Shown here: positions 15,306-24,243 of the stretch, piece after piece
Layout: each line of letters opens with the position of its first letter
Position numbering within the stretch: the stretch's first letter is position 1
DNA from: a virus
IMG/VR virus record: IMGVR_UViG_3300042298_000886
Location: 1 to 47,228 of that record
Length of the DNA: 47,228 bases
Reading direction: 5' to 3' (one strand)
The notes under the pieces: generated by a model
What the model saw: only the letters and a program-made list of their open reading frames with translations
Database searches by the model: none
Told to the model about the DNA's origin: nothing
Translations under genes and position numbers: made by a program

Positions 15306-18300
15306 TATCTGAGAGATATTTGATTTTTACTATTTACAATTTTTAAGATCATGTTAGTATCTGAACTGTCTTCTCTAATTAAAGTTAAGTAATTTAAGTA
15401 ATGTCTAAACTTCTTTCTTTGTAATTCAGATTTATTGTAATCCAAGTTTGTTGGATTAAGAGTTCTCTTATAACCATTGGATTCAGTAAACCAAATATTT
15501 CTATCTGCATAGTTACCTTGTAGTACAGTTGTATCTGGAATCACCGGTCCTGTTGGTGGATAGTCTGATCCTACTGGAAACTCTGATCTATCTTTTGTAA
15601 TATCCCAGAACTGGTTAAATCTATACTTGTTCTCTTCTTTACTAAATAAGATATCAAAAGAAGATAAGTTAGATTGATTTACCTTAGGATAAGTCTCACT
15701 TAAGGTTACATTGTTCTTAGGAAAGATATTAAGATTTAAATATCCTGACACCTGTTCAGAATTATAGACTACAGCCTTATCAAAGTTATAATCTAAGACA
15801 TGGAACTGATCAATACAGTTTTGTGGTCTTCTTCTATAACATTCTAGTATATATTCAATAGACTTAACCGTAGTAACTGTTTGACCAGTGATGATTGGCA
15901 TTTCTATTTCAAAAGGATACTGATCACCATAGAAGTTACAGAAGCTTGTACAGCCTTCATTATGTTTCCAGATACCATTTTTCTTGGTAGTTAGGAATAC
16001 ATCTTTCGTGCCCATATTTAAATCAGGATGCCAGTCATGGAATGAAATCCAGAATTCATTTTTAGGGTCATAACTTATTGTCCAAGATGCATCTTCAAAT
16101 AATAATGGGTTACCAAGTTGATATATACCAGGTTGTACAGTACCATTAGCATTTTTTATTTGGAAATAATCACCCTGACCTTTTTGAGGCCCTGAAGTAA
16201 TTAGAGGCACATATATAATTGTACCTGTAAAACTTGGAGACTTCCATTTTTCTAGTAGTTGGTAATCTCTTTTAGAAAAATATAAGATACTGTTTTCATT
16301 ATCATATATAGACTGACAACCAATACCAGATACAGGATTGTCCTGATATGGGTAATCTGGAAAATCATTGGTAAGCTTATATGGAAGGAAGTTATTAAAC
16401 CACCACTTAAGACCAATTTGAGAGATCTCTTTTAGATTGCCCCCAAGTGAGAATATCTTAGCTTGGTTTTGTGAGATATAATAAATACCAGCTGGAGTAG
16501 AAATTACAGATAGTCTATTCTGTGATGAACCATATTCAAAAGATTGATCTGCATTAATCACAGACTGTCCCGGTTGACTAAATAGACCGCCATCTCCAAT
16601 AGTAATCTTAGTACCAAGATCTGTTTGTAGGGTATCTACACCCTGAAACATTAACGGACTATTGTTCTTAAATGTAATTACAATACCATTTTTATTAATT
16701 GACTTAACACCTGAAATCTGAGACTGGAATTCTTTGTAATTATTTACTAAGAATACAAACCAGCTATCTTTAATTGCTTCCTGTTGTTGTGGAAGAGAAT
16801 AGATAATTCTATCAGGAAAATAAGTATAACACAGTTTGGCTATGTTAGGATTGTAGTATCTGCTCTGTAAGTTACCTGCAGAAAAGTACTGACTAAATGC
16901 TTTTGTAATACTTAATGAGTAATCATATCTGTATTCATTACCTCTAGTAATAATCTGCGGATCCATATTAAACATACTAATAAGATCAGTATATCCATAT
17001 GGGTCATAGTATTTTTCGGACTCTGTAATACCCTGTATTCTAAAGTCTACAAGCACCTCAGACTCAACAAAGAAATCTCTTACTGAAGAAACAGCCAAGT
17101 AGAAGTAACAATCCTTTGGTCTAAAAATACCAGGATAGTTTCCAGCTGTATTGTTTCTATAATTAAAACCATCAAAGTCCATTGAATAGAACTGAGTAGG
17201 TTTCCAACCAGTTCCCGGAGGGTTACCACCACCAAAATATTGAGTAAGGATATTTGAAAAATCAGATATATCATACTTAATAGAGTTAACCCAGAACTTA
17301 GGTTCTGGTATCATCTGTCTTAGTATATAGTTAAATTCAAAACCATCAGGTTGACCATATAACCAGTCATAGAAAAAGAACATTGAGTTCTTCTCAGTAT
17401 ATCTGTTTACAAAAGTATCCCCACCAAAGAATATTGGGGTAAGTGTAATTTTATTTATAGTGTATTGAATACCTGTTGAACACGTGTATTGCTCTGGCCA
17501 TATATGATTTACATAGTAACTATCATCTAGTTTCTGCTCACATGGTGTTATTGCTATCTGTTTTACAGATTCAAGTTGACCATACTGATTTCTCTTTCTA
17601 ACTTTAATAGCACCATAGTGACTTGCAATTGGAAGAGAGAAGGGTGTTGAAATACTTCTATCATCAAAAGATGGCCCAGAAATATTACCCCAGGCATTAC
17701 CTTGACTAGAAGCATTATTTTCAAAATATGACATTGTCACAAGTGACTTATCATAGTACCCATTAGCACTATTTAAAATAAACTTAGGACCCAGATCTAC
17801 ACCATTAGGATATGCCGGTTGGAAGTATGGACCACTCATAGTTCTTAATACAACTGAGTCAGATCTTTTAAGATTGTTAATTGAGTATCTTCTATTTACA
17901 ACAGCAGGCCATTGAGATTGATAATAGGGAACCTCTTGTATATTACCTCTAATATAAAAAGCATCATCTATCTTTAATCTAGTAACATAGGGCTGGGAAG
18001 CTCTTTGAATAAAACTAGGTGGTAAAAAACTATCATACAATCCGTGTGATATCATTTGGAGTGCATACTGATCAAATGGTATGAATGCATAGATTACTCC
18101 AAGTGTTGCATCTGCACCTTCTGAGAAGTAATAGAAAAATTTATTGAGAGCACCTAGAACATTACTTACAGCACTAAAAAAGGATACGTTACCAGCAGAT
18201 TCCAAATATGTTGCCGCAGATAATTCTACATCAATATCTGGTGCAGTAAATGTACCTCCAACTTTAAAACCAGTTTTATAATTAAAGCCTTCAAAGATTT

Positions 18301-20920
18301 CTTCTAGAGTAGCTCCGGTTCCAAGACCAAATACATTAGTAATAATATTTCCACCACTAAAATAGTTTTTTAATCTTGTAAAAAATGGAGCAACTTGACC
18401 CGGTAGTGGCAAGGATGCTCCAGTAGGATTACCTACATCTAAGTTCTGAATTGAAGCTTGTGCAATTTGACCAGGAGCCTCATAAAAAGGATCTGCAGGA
18501 TTTGTTATACTAACTCCAGGTCCAGTACTTATTATATTTAAAACAGGTTGTGTAGTAAAACTAGCACCCGGTTGTCTCATTACTTTTTTACCTGTAAGTG
18601 AAACAAGTGCTTCTGCAAAACCTATTAGTAATGCTAGACCCATAGCAGCATCACTTATCAACTTAAACTTAGGATGCTCATCCGGATACTTAAATGATTG
18701 AAATGAATAGCCACTAAGTGCACCATATAGTTTTAGTTCAGTCCCTTCTAAGAAAGGAGTTCTAAACATTGTATCTGGAGAATGAAAAGTATTTATTTCA
18801 ATAGGTACAGTTTGACTATAGCCAGTATCTAGTTTGATATATGGATCATTAAACTGATAGTTTGCTTGAGATGAGTTCCCAGTATTCATTGGAGACTGAA
18901 TACAGTTGAATGGATAGTTAGGATATAATCCAGTTCTATTTCTAGCAACATCTCCTTTGATCTTATAGGTTCTCATGTTATTGAGCATACCCTTTGCAAT
19001 AATTGATCTGTTACCTTCTCTTGAACCTCTTAAGATTTCATACCCTACAATACCTGGAATATCATTTCCATCATTATCTTTAGGCAATGCTATGTTCTCA
19101 AATACTACACCCATCAATCTAATATTTAGATTGTTAGAGTCTCCTGGTACAGAAGCTGTACTTGGTCTATAGTGTAGAGTATTAGCATTTAAATGATTAT
19201 CTGGAAACTTATGATGTCTAATATTAAGACCACATAGATCATTAATGTAAATAGTATTTCCTTGTGGATCAGTATAACTAGCATGTCCATCTGAACCAGT
19301 CCAGCAGTGATCAGTAGAATTCCATATCTCGGGTTGTCTATCTGGATATATCTCAGATGATTCCCAGTAACCCATTTCTCCAGAAGCAATTACAGTACCA
19401 CCATCATTTGTAGTTGTACCAAGAATAGATGCAACACCATTAGTATTAGCAGTATTATACATCTCAAATAGTTGATCACTATTTGTTAAAGTATTTACAT
19501 CATTGATACTATCTGTTCTTTCATTACCTGATATTGTAGTATTTGTTCCTGTAAGAATATAACTATAATCTTGAGGAGGTCTTCCTGGAATGTGATAAGA
19601 TGCCGATTTATCCCCGGTATTATAAACCCAACGAATAAAGAAAGCATATACCTCATCTCTTAAGTAACTTCCTTTATTACCACCTTTAGTATAATAGTCT
19701 GCAGGATATTCTACAGATACCCACTTAGCTCTAATTATGTTTGCTAATGGTTGGTAATTAAAATCAAATCTTGTTCTTGGACCAACTCTAAGTAAGTAAC
19801 TATTTACATCTGTAATCTGATCAGATGTTTCATAAATTGGATTAGTAACTGGAAGAAATTCTAGTGGGACAGTTATTAGGTCATCTTTTATTTGATCTAA
19901 CTCAATAACATTAGTCTTTGTAGAATATGTACCAATTTGTTTTGCAACAGTACCCTGGTTAATATTCTGTACAACTACTAAAACAAACTCATCAAAGTTT
20001 TCTTGATCTGCTTCTACATTAATTGTAATAGCTCCTTGTAGATCATCAGGAAAATATATTGGTTGAGTATTACTTGGAGAGTAATAGTCAGTTACTCTTT
20101 GACCTTTAATAAGATAAGCTATAGTTGCAAAGTATGTTCCATTCCTGAGTGTTCCACCGGACTCACCCCTTTGAACAGAAAGACATGGTGTTTGTACAAG
20201 TCTTGCAAGTCTGATGCGATCACAATCTAGTTCATTAGTATCATCACAGGTTGTGCAGTTCACATTAGTAGAACAATCTTGTACCCATGCTACACCAGGC
20301 CATAGTGTTAAATCACCTGTAGAGTTTACATACTGGTTTACTGCTGTATTATAAACAGCTGGAGTAGGGTTAGTAATAGTATTAAGCTGCCACTGATAGT
20401 CATTAGATGGCCAAGTTTGTGGATCTCCTACATTTAAAAATCTATCTGGATTTAAACCATCAGCCCAATATACCTGCCATGAGCAATCTTCTTTTTCTCT
20501 AGATGACCCCGATATAAGAAATCTTTTATCAAAACCTAAACATTCATCTTGAACAATAGGTCTGTAAATACATCTCTCTTCTTCTAATAGACCAATCTCT
20601 GACATAACAGGCTTGCCGTTTAGAGCATGACCTGCAGAATAGATAATCCACTTATCTGAGTAGAGATGAATTGCTCCTATTATATAAACATCTGTTACTC
20701 CATTTGCACCAGTTGTAGGCATAGTAGCTCCAGCTGTAGCACATAATATATTAGATGCTTCATTTGATAGAGTACCTAGATTACCTTCTGATGTATTATT
20801 AGTTGCATTGCGGGCATGTATCCACATGCCTTCTGATACAAATGAAGGATCTGAATCTTTATTAAGACCTTTTACAAATGTGTGTGTAACACTCTGAGAT
20901 GTATCTTGAAGTTTTGCCAT
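15305..20920 (-). CDS. Tail hub / stabilisation-like protein, 1871 aa
   Basis: The N-terminus carries THTFVKGLNKDSDPSFVSEG followed by ARNATNN and GTLSNEASN, a pattern typical of large beta-rich tail proteins that open like phage stabilisation proteins (P22 gp10-type). The body is rich in Tyr, Asn and Gly with predicted beta strands throughout, consistent with a propeller- or hub-like structure at the distal end of a short tail. Two hydrophobic helical stretches interrupt it at about residues 752-776 (GLALLIGFAEALVSL) and 918-957, unusual in such proteins and perhaps used in membrane contact. Residue cluster CSTNVNCTTCDD near 213-222 adds cysteines. The stop codon at 15305-15307 shares one base with the next ATG (TAATG), and its own ATG shares one base with the stop of the gene before it. 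Tail hub or muzzle role is inferred from position and the N-terminal motif. Confidence 0.7.
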   Translation of the reverse strand: MAKLQDTSQSVTHTFVKGLNKDSDPSFVSEGMWIHARNATNNTSEGNLGTLSNEASNILCATAGATMPTTGANGVTDVYIIGAIHLYSDKWIIYSAGHALNGKPVMSEIGLLEEERCIYRPIVQDECLGFDKRFLISGSSREKEDCSWQVYWADGLNPDRFLNVGDPQTWPSNDYQWQLNTITNPTPAVYNTAVNQYVNSTGDLTLWPGVAWVQDCSTNVNCTTCDDTNELDCDRIRLARLVQTPCLSVQRGESGGTLRNGTYFATIAYLIKGQRVTDYYSPSNTQPIYFPDDLQGAITINVEADQENFDEFVLVVVQNINQGTVAKQIGTYSTKTNVIELDQIKDDLITVPLEFLPVTNPIYETSDQITDVNSYLLRVGPRTRFDFNYQPLANIIRAKWVSVEYPADYYTKGGNKGSYLRDEVYAFFIRWVYNTGDKSASYHIPGRPPQDYSYILTGTNTTISGNERTDSINDVNTLTNSDQLFEMYNTANTNGVASILGTTTNDGGTVIASGEMGYWESSEIYPDRQPEIWNSTDHCWTGSDGHASYTDPQGNTIYINDLCGLNIRHHKFPDNHLNANTLHYRPSTASVPGDSNNLNIRLMGVVFENIALPKDNDGNDIPGIVGYEILRGSREGNRSIIAKGMLNNMRTYKIKGDVARNRTGLYPNYPFNCIQSPMNTGNSSQANYQFNDPYIKLDTGYSQTVPIEINTFHSPDTMFRTPFLEGTELKLYGALSGYSFQSFKYPDEHPKFKLISDAAMGLALLIGFAEALVSLTGKKVMRQPGASFTTQPVLNIISTGPGVSITNPADPFYEAPGQIAQASIQNLDVGNPTGASLPLPGQVAPFFTRLKNYFSGGNIITNVFGLGTGATLEEIFEGFNYKTGFKVGGTFTAPDIDVELSAATYLESAGNVSFFSAVSNVLGALNKFFYYFSEGADATLGVIYAFIPFDQYALQMISHGLYDSFLPPSFIQRASQPYVTRLKIDDAFYIRGNIQEVPYYQSQWPAVVNRRYSINNLKRSDSVVLRTMSGPYFQPAYPNGVDLGPKFILNSANGYYDKSLVTMSYFENNASSQGNAWGNISGPSFDDRSISTPFSLPIASHYGAIKVRKRNQYGQLESVKQIAITPCEQKLDDSYYVNHIWPEQYTCSTGIQYTINKITLTPIFFGGDTFVNRYTEKNSMFFFYDWLYGQPDGFEFNYILRQMIPEPKFWVNSIKYDISDFSNILTQYFGGGNPPGTGWKPTQFYSMDFDGFNYRNNTAGNYPGIFRPKDCYFYLAVSSVRDFFVESEVLVDFRIQGITESEKYYDPYGYTDLISMFNMDPQIITRGNEYRYDYSLSITKAFSQYFSAGNLQSRYYNPNIAKLCYTYFPDRIIYSLPQQQEAIKDSWFVFLVNNYKEFQSQISGVKSINKNGIVITFKNNSPLMFQGVDTLQTDLGTKITIGDGGLFSQPGQSVINADQSFEYGSSQNRLSVISTPAGIYYISQNQAKIFSLGGNLKEISQIGLKWWFNNFLPYKLTNDFPDYPYQDNPVSGIGCQSIYDNENSILYFSKRDYQLLEKWKSPSFTGTIIYVPLITSGPQKGQGDYFQIKNANGTVQPGIYQLGNPLLFEDASWTISYDPKNEFWISFHDWHPDLNMGTKDVFLTTKKNGIWKHNEGCTSFCNFYGDQYPFEIEMPIITGQTVTTVKSIEYILECYRRRPQNCIDQFHVLDYNFDKAVVYNSEQVSGYLNLNIFPKNNVTLSETYPKVNQSNLSSFDILFSKEENKYRFNQFWDITKDRSEFPVGSDYPPTGPVIPDTTVLQGNYADRNIWFTESNGYKRTLNPTNLDYNKSELQRKKFRHYLNYLTLIREDSSDTNMILKIVNSKNQISLR

Positions 20921-21999
20921 TACATGTATCTTCTATTGGTAGCATTACCACCATTGTAACCATTATTTCTATAGTATCTATTATCTGGAGAATAACTCTC
21001 AAACATATAATAATATTTACCGTACATGGCTTTTCTATTAGCCCACCACATATCAGCCATCTCTCTAAAGTTTGGAGTATTGACAAGACTTAGTGCAGCA
21101 TTTCTAGCAACTCTTAGTCTCTGTTCAATGAGTTGCATTCTTTGTGCTACATCTTCTCCATTTAGATAAAGGTTTTCCATGATTCTTGCTTTTAATGCAT
21201 ACTCATAGTATTCATTAATTAGATCATGATCTGGTACTAATAGGTTACCATCTTCATCTTCCATTTGACCTTGATAATTAAGATATACTTTACCAGTATC
21301 AAATGTTGTAAACAGGAACCCACCTTTGATCCAACCTTCATTTGGAGTATTCCAGTATAGATTAGGACAGTCACATTCTATGTTCTGACTAGTCTTCATT
21401 CTTAGTGGAAACAATTGTGTATAGACTCTTGTAGATCCAGGGTTACTAATTACTTGAACAAGTTCATATTTATCACCCTTACAGTTCATAAAGACCCTTG
21501 GTCTTGTACAAACATCACCATAAGGTGCAAGTGGGTTGTATGCATCAGGAATTACAGATGGAGTGCATGTAGTAGGACATGTATTACCTGGACATGCTGC
21601 AGTATGATTACATGGATTTGCATTACATACAGAACAGTTAACTGTAGCTGGTGCACATACATCTACATTAGCTGGAGTTTCAACATATGGTACTTCTTGA
21701 ATATTAGTACCACCAACCCATCCGTCATAGCCTACATGCTCAGTAAACTGACCACATATAAATGCAAAGTTAAATGTATAGAAATCATCTGGTAGTTTTA
21801 CCTTACCATGACACACATCAAGAATTACTTCTTTTTGCTGATTGATTCTCAAACCAAGATCATAGTTTAATTTCTTCACCAGTTTAATTAACTGCTGTGG
21901 CTCTATCATATTTTCTAGAGCAAATGTATTTAAATCAACTGTGACATCTTCTAACAGTTGATTAAATGTTCTGTACCTGAGTGTGTAATTAAAGTCCAT
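20920..21999 (-). CDS. crAss-like tail connector (ring/tubular) protein, 359 aa
   Basis: Residues 10-75 (LLEDVTVDLNTFALENMIEP, then KKLNYDLGLRINQQKEVILD and KLPDDFY) and the C-terminal part (FLFTTFDTGKVYLNYQGQME, DHDLINEYYEYALKARI, AALSLVNTPNF) match a protein conserved in crAss-like phages beside the head-tail ring genes. It probably forms part of the head-tail junction or tail tube of a short-tailed virion. An insert at 115-145 holds seven cysteines (C115, 122, 125, 130, 136, 141, 145), more than I would expect for the family. The ATG at 21999 overlaps the stop of the next upstream gene by one base, and its stop overlaps the following ATG, so three genes are tightly coupled. Confidence 0.75.
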   Translation of the reverse strand: MDFNYTLRYRTFNQLLEDVTVDLNTFALENMIEPQQLIKLVKKLNYDLGLRINQQKEVILDVCHGKVKLPDDFYTFNFAFICGQFTEHVGYDGWVGGTNIQEVPYVETPANVDVCAPATVNCSVCNANPCNHTAACPGNTCPTTCTPSVIPDAYNPLAPYGDVCTRPRVFMNCKGDKYELVQVISNPGSTRVYTQLFPLRMKTSQNIECDCPNLYWNTPNEGWIKGGFLFTTFDTGKVYLNYQGQMEDEDGNLLVPDHDLINEYYEYALKARIMENLYLNGEDVAQRMQLIEQRLRVARNAALSLVNTPNFREMADMWWANRKAMYGKYYYMFESYSPDNRYYRNNGYNGGNATNRRYM

Positions 22000-22661
22000 T
22001 ATCTAAGAGAGTTTTGGCTATCATCTATGTTATCTGAAAAAGCCTGTAATGATATGGTTAGTTCTTTAACAGTATACTGTTCAATTTCAGAGAACAGATA
22101 TTCTGGAAAGGGTAGGGGTTGATTTTGTCTTATTAAACAATCATCTGTTGTACATGTGTCTGCCTGACCTTCAAAGATTGCTTCTATTCTAACAGCATCC
22201 CAATCTACATTTGGAAAATATACATAACCGTTTAAGTACCAGAAGTAAATACTTCTATTATACTTAAAGGTTGTAGTTTTAGTCATAGAGACCCATGTAC
22301 CAGGATCTGTACGAAACAACTCTATTGTACCATCTATTGAAGATACTGTACGTATAATAGGACCAAATACACCACTTAGAATAGTTGGTAGTTTTTCTTT
22401 TGATCTCTTGAAGTAACAACCTGAGTATACACCAATACAACCAGCTTCTACCTTATCTACATCAATAAGTTCAACATAGGGTAGTACTTGAAAGATAGAA
22501 CTAATCTTCATTAGTCTAAACTGATTGTCTTCTCTCTTGAGCAATGTTTGCCCATACTTAATTAGTAGAAAGTATATGTTCCTATCAGTTAAGAAAGCAT
22601 CTTCCTTTACTGCTTTGAGTGTATTTCTAACTCTTGAGATTGCTTCTCCAATTGTGGTCAT
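21999..22661 (-). CDS. crAss-like head-tail ring protein, 220 aa
   Basis: The sequence starts MTTIGEAISRVRNTLKAVKE and continues with DAFLTDRNIYFLL, QTLLKREDNQFRLMK, PYVELIDVDKVEAGC and FKYNRSIYFWYLNGYVYFP. These blocks match a well-conserved crAss-like structural protein found beside the other ring proteins. An alpha-helical N-terminus followed by a beta-rich core fits a connector ring subunit. The ATG lies four bases inside the end of the preceding gene (stop at 22658-22660), giving an ATGA overlap. Function is by family resemblance; the exact ring is not assigned. Confidence 0.78.
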   Translation of the reverse strand: MTTIGEAISRVRNTLKAVKEDAFLTDRNIYFLLIKYGQTLLKREDNQFRLMKISSIFQVLPYVELIDVDKVEAGCIGVYSGCYFKRSKEKLPTILSGVFGPIIRTVSSIDGTIELFRTDPGTWVSMTKTTTFKYNRSIYFWYLNGYVYFPNVDWDAVRIEAIFEGQADTCTTDDCLIRQNQPLPFPEYLFSEIEQYTVKELTISLQAFSDNIDDSQNSLR

Positions 22662-23239
22662 AGATCAAATTCATTATAGTCTTTTAAACCATCTTGTTGT
22701 TGCTTTAAAAGAACATTTTTATAATACTGTTTTCTAGTTTCTAGTCTTAGTTTTTTTGTAGGGTCAACTACAATATAAGTATTCCAGTTCTCAGGATAGG
22801 CTTTAGCAACAGATCTCTTGAAGTCTCTATTAGCAACAAACTTCCATAACTCTCTATTCTTCATCTTGTGTTTTATTGCAAAACTGGTAAAGAATATTTT
22901 AGCTAGTTTACCATCTGTTTCCCAATTCTTGTTTGTAACTTTTACACCATACTTTTTGGATTTAGCATAATCAATATTTTCTTTCTTACTATTTTCACAC
23001 GTACCAATAAAGATCCAACCTACAGAGTTTGGTAATTGCATACCATCTCTTGTATCTATTACTTTTGTCCAAACACTTTTATTAAAAGATCTAATAATCT
23101 TTTTTAGTGTGTCATTATCCACATCTTTGTATCTGGGATACTTTTTTCTAAAACTATCAAAGAACTCTTTGTTCAACATAGTATGGACTTTAGGTCTATA
23201 TCTTGGACCTGTTAAATCCGGGGTTTTAAATTCCTTCAA
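22658..23239 (-). CDS. Conserved crAss-like protein, TTG start, 193 aa
   Basis: The protein opens MKEFKTPDLTGPRYRPKVHT and contains RDGMQLPNSVGWIFIGTC, YGVKVTNKNWETDGKLAKIF and AKAYPENWNTYIVVDPTKK, blocks I recall from crAss-like phages in the same position before the ring gene. The start is TTG (23237-23239); no ATG sits in a better place and conserved residues begin at once, so TTG is preferred. It is the first gene after the strong terminator at 23299-23314 and is preceded by two copies of the GTATATT-type motif, so it probably begins a transcript. The fold is mixed alpha/beta and basic; a role in tail assembly or DNA contact is possible but unproven. Confidence 0.72.
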   Translation of the reverse strand: MKEFKTPDLTGPRYRPKVHTMLNKEFFDSFRKKYPRYKDVDNDTLKKIIRSFNKSVWTKVIDTRDGMQLPNSVGWIFIGTCENSKKENIDYAKSKKYGVKVTNKNWETDGKLAKIFFTSFAIKHKMKNRELWKFVANRDFKRSVAKAYPENWNTYIVVDPTKKLRLETRKQYYKNVLLKQQQDGLKDYNEFDL

Positions 23240-23251
23240 ACTATATAGATT

Positions 23252-23292
23252 AATATACTAAAAATTATGCACTTTAGCAAATATACTAAAAA
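23252..23292 (-). promoter_or_regulatory. Duplicated candidate promoter box before the TTG-start gene
   Basis: The 13-base string AATATACTAAAAA on the plus strand (TTTTTAGTATATT on the minus strand) occurs at 23252-23264 and again at 23280-23292, 28 bases apart, between a strong terminator and the start at 23239. The upstream copy continues as TATATTTGC, which also fits the Bacteroidota -7 consensus TAnnTTTG. Two tandem start sites or an activator pair are possible. Confidence 0.45.
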
Positions 23293-23298
23293 ACAAAA

Positions 23299-23314
23299 CC
23301 CCGCAAGTGCGGGG
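23299..23314 (-). terminator. Strong GC-rich terminator after the fibre gene
   Basis: A stem of six G:C pairs (CCCCGC / GCGGGG) with a 4-base loop is followed on the minus strand by TTTTGTTTTTT. It is the clearest intrinsic terminator in the window and stands out in AT-rich DNA. It lies 55 bases after the stop at 23369. Confidence 0.88.
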
Positions 23315-23368
23315 CTTTGCCTTGTTGTCACAGAAACCAACAACTGTAACGTCTTGTAAATTTTTTAA

Positions 23369-24232
23369 TTAACCAACTCTTCGGATTGCCCAATCAATAT
23401 TATCACCTGATATACCAGTATAATTTATTCCAGTCATATTCTGATGTCTTAAAACAAGTTGTTCACCTGCAGTTAAAGCTTTACCTTGAATACCACCTGT
23501 TAAATAAAGCCTTGTATAATACAAACCTTTTGTTATTGTAAAAGTATCTGCACAGTAAACTGTAGTTCCTGTACCTGGATTTGTTACTGCAATGCTATAG
23601 GTTCCTCCAGTAGTGGCTGTATTACCCCAACCAAATCCTGTTTGATCAGGACATGTTAAATATACATTGTAGTTAATATCATATTTACCAGTTTCGGGAC
23701 AAGTCCAAATTCCAGTGCTAGAGTTGTACTGTGTTGTTGTAGTACCATTTACTATTTGATATTCAACGTCACCTGTAGGAAACAAAATTATTACACCACT
23801 AGAAATGTTACTGTTTGCAAGACTTGCTGTAACAGTATTTAAATTTATTGTAGGTTCAAATGCTACTCTAAATGCTGTGTCAAATAAACCTTGAGCAGCT
23901 TGTAAATTTGAAATGTTAGTATTAATGGTTGAGATGCTACCATTAATAGATGTAATACTTGCGTTAATAGTTGTTAGACTACCATTAATAGTTTGTATAC
24001 TACTGCAGAAATAAGAAATAATATCATCTAGTGCATCAGCAATAACAGTATTACTTGCAACAACTGTAGTACTACCACAAACAATATTTGCACCTGTATA
24101 CACTGTACATTGAGCATCAGTAACCGTATAACATGGTTCTGGATCAGGACATGCTGCTGGTGTAGGACACGGTGCAGGACTAGTTAAAAAACTATCCTCA
24201 CAACCACAATTTGAACATCTATTTATTGACAT
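23369..24232 (-). CDS. Trimeric fibre protein with heptad stalk and C1q/TNF-like head, 287 aa
   Basis: The N-terminal 60 residues are cysteine- and proline-rich (C6, C9, C11, C22, C28, C34, C42, C52) and contain TVTDAQCTVYTG, which I recall from fibre anchors of Bacteroidota phages. Residues 80-114 are regular heptads with Ile or Leu at 82/86, 89/93, 96/100, 103/107 and 110, giving a parallel trimeric coiled coil. Residues about 125-287 look like a jelly-roll head: STGIWTCPETGKYDINYNVY resembles the F-x-tG-x-Y core of C1q/TNF-like domains. Such heads often bind receptors or surface sugars. It is followed by the strongest terminator in the window and may be well expressed. Confidence 0.7.
   Translation of the reverse strand: MSINRCSNCGCEDSFLTSPAPCPTPAACPDPEPCYTVTDAQCTVYTGANIVCGSTTVVASNTVIADALDDIISYFCSSIQTINGSLTTINASITSINGSISTINTNISNLQAAQGLFDTAFRVAFEPTINLNTVTASLANSNISSGVIILFPTGDVEYQIVNGTTTTQYNSSTGIWTCPETGKYDINYNVYLTCPDQTGFGWGNTATTGGTYSIAVTNPGTGTTVYCADTFTITKGLYYTRLYLTGGIQGKALTAGEQLVLRHQNMTGINYTGISGDNIDWAIRRVG
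23891..23995 (-). repeat. Coding heptad repeat of the fibre stalk
   Basis: Five consecutive seven-residue units related to TINGSIS (residues 80-114) form near-identical tandem repeats. The repeat predicts a short coiled-coil stalk and could lengthen or shorten by recombination. Confidence 0.65.
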
Positions 24233-24243
24233 AGCTTATATTA

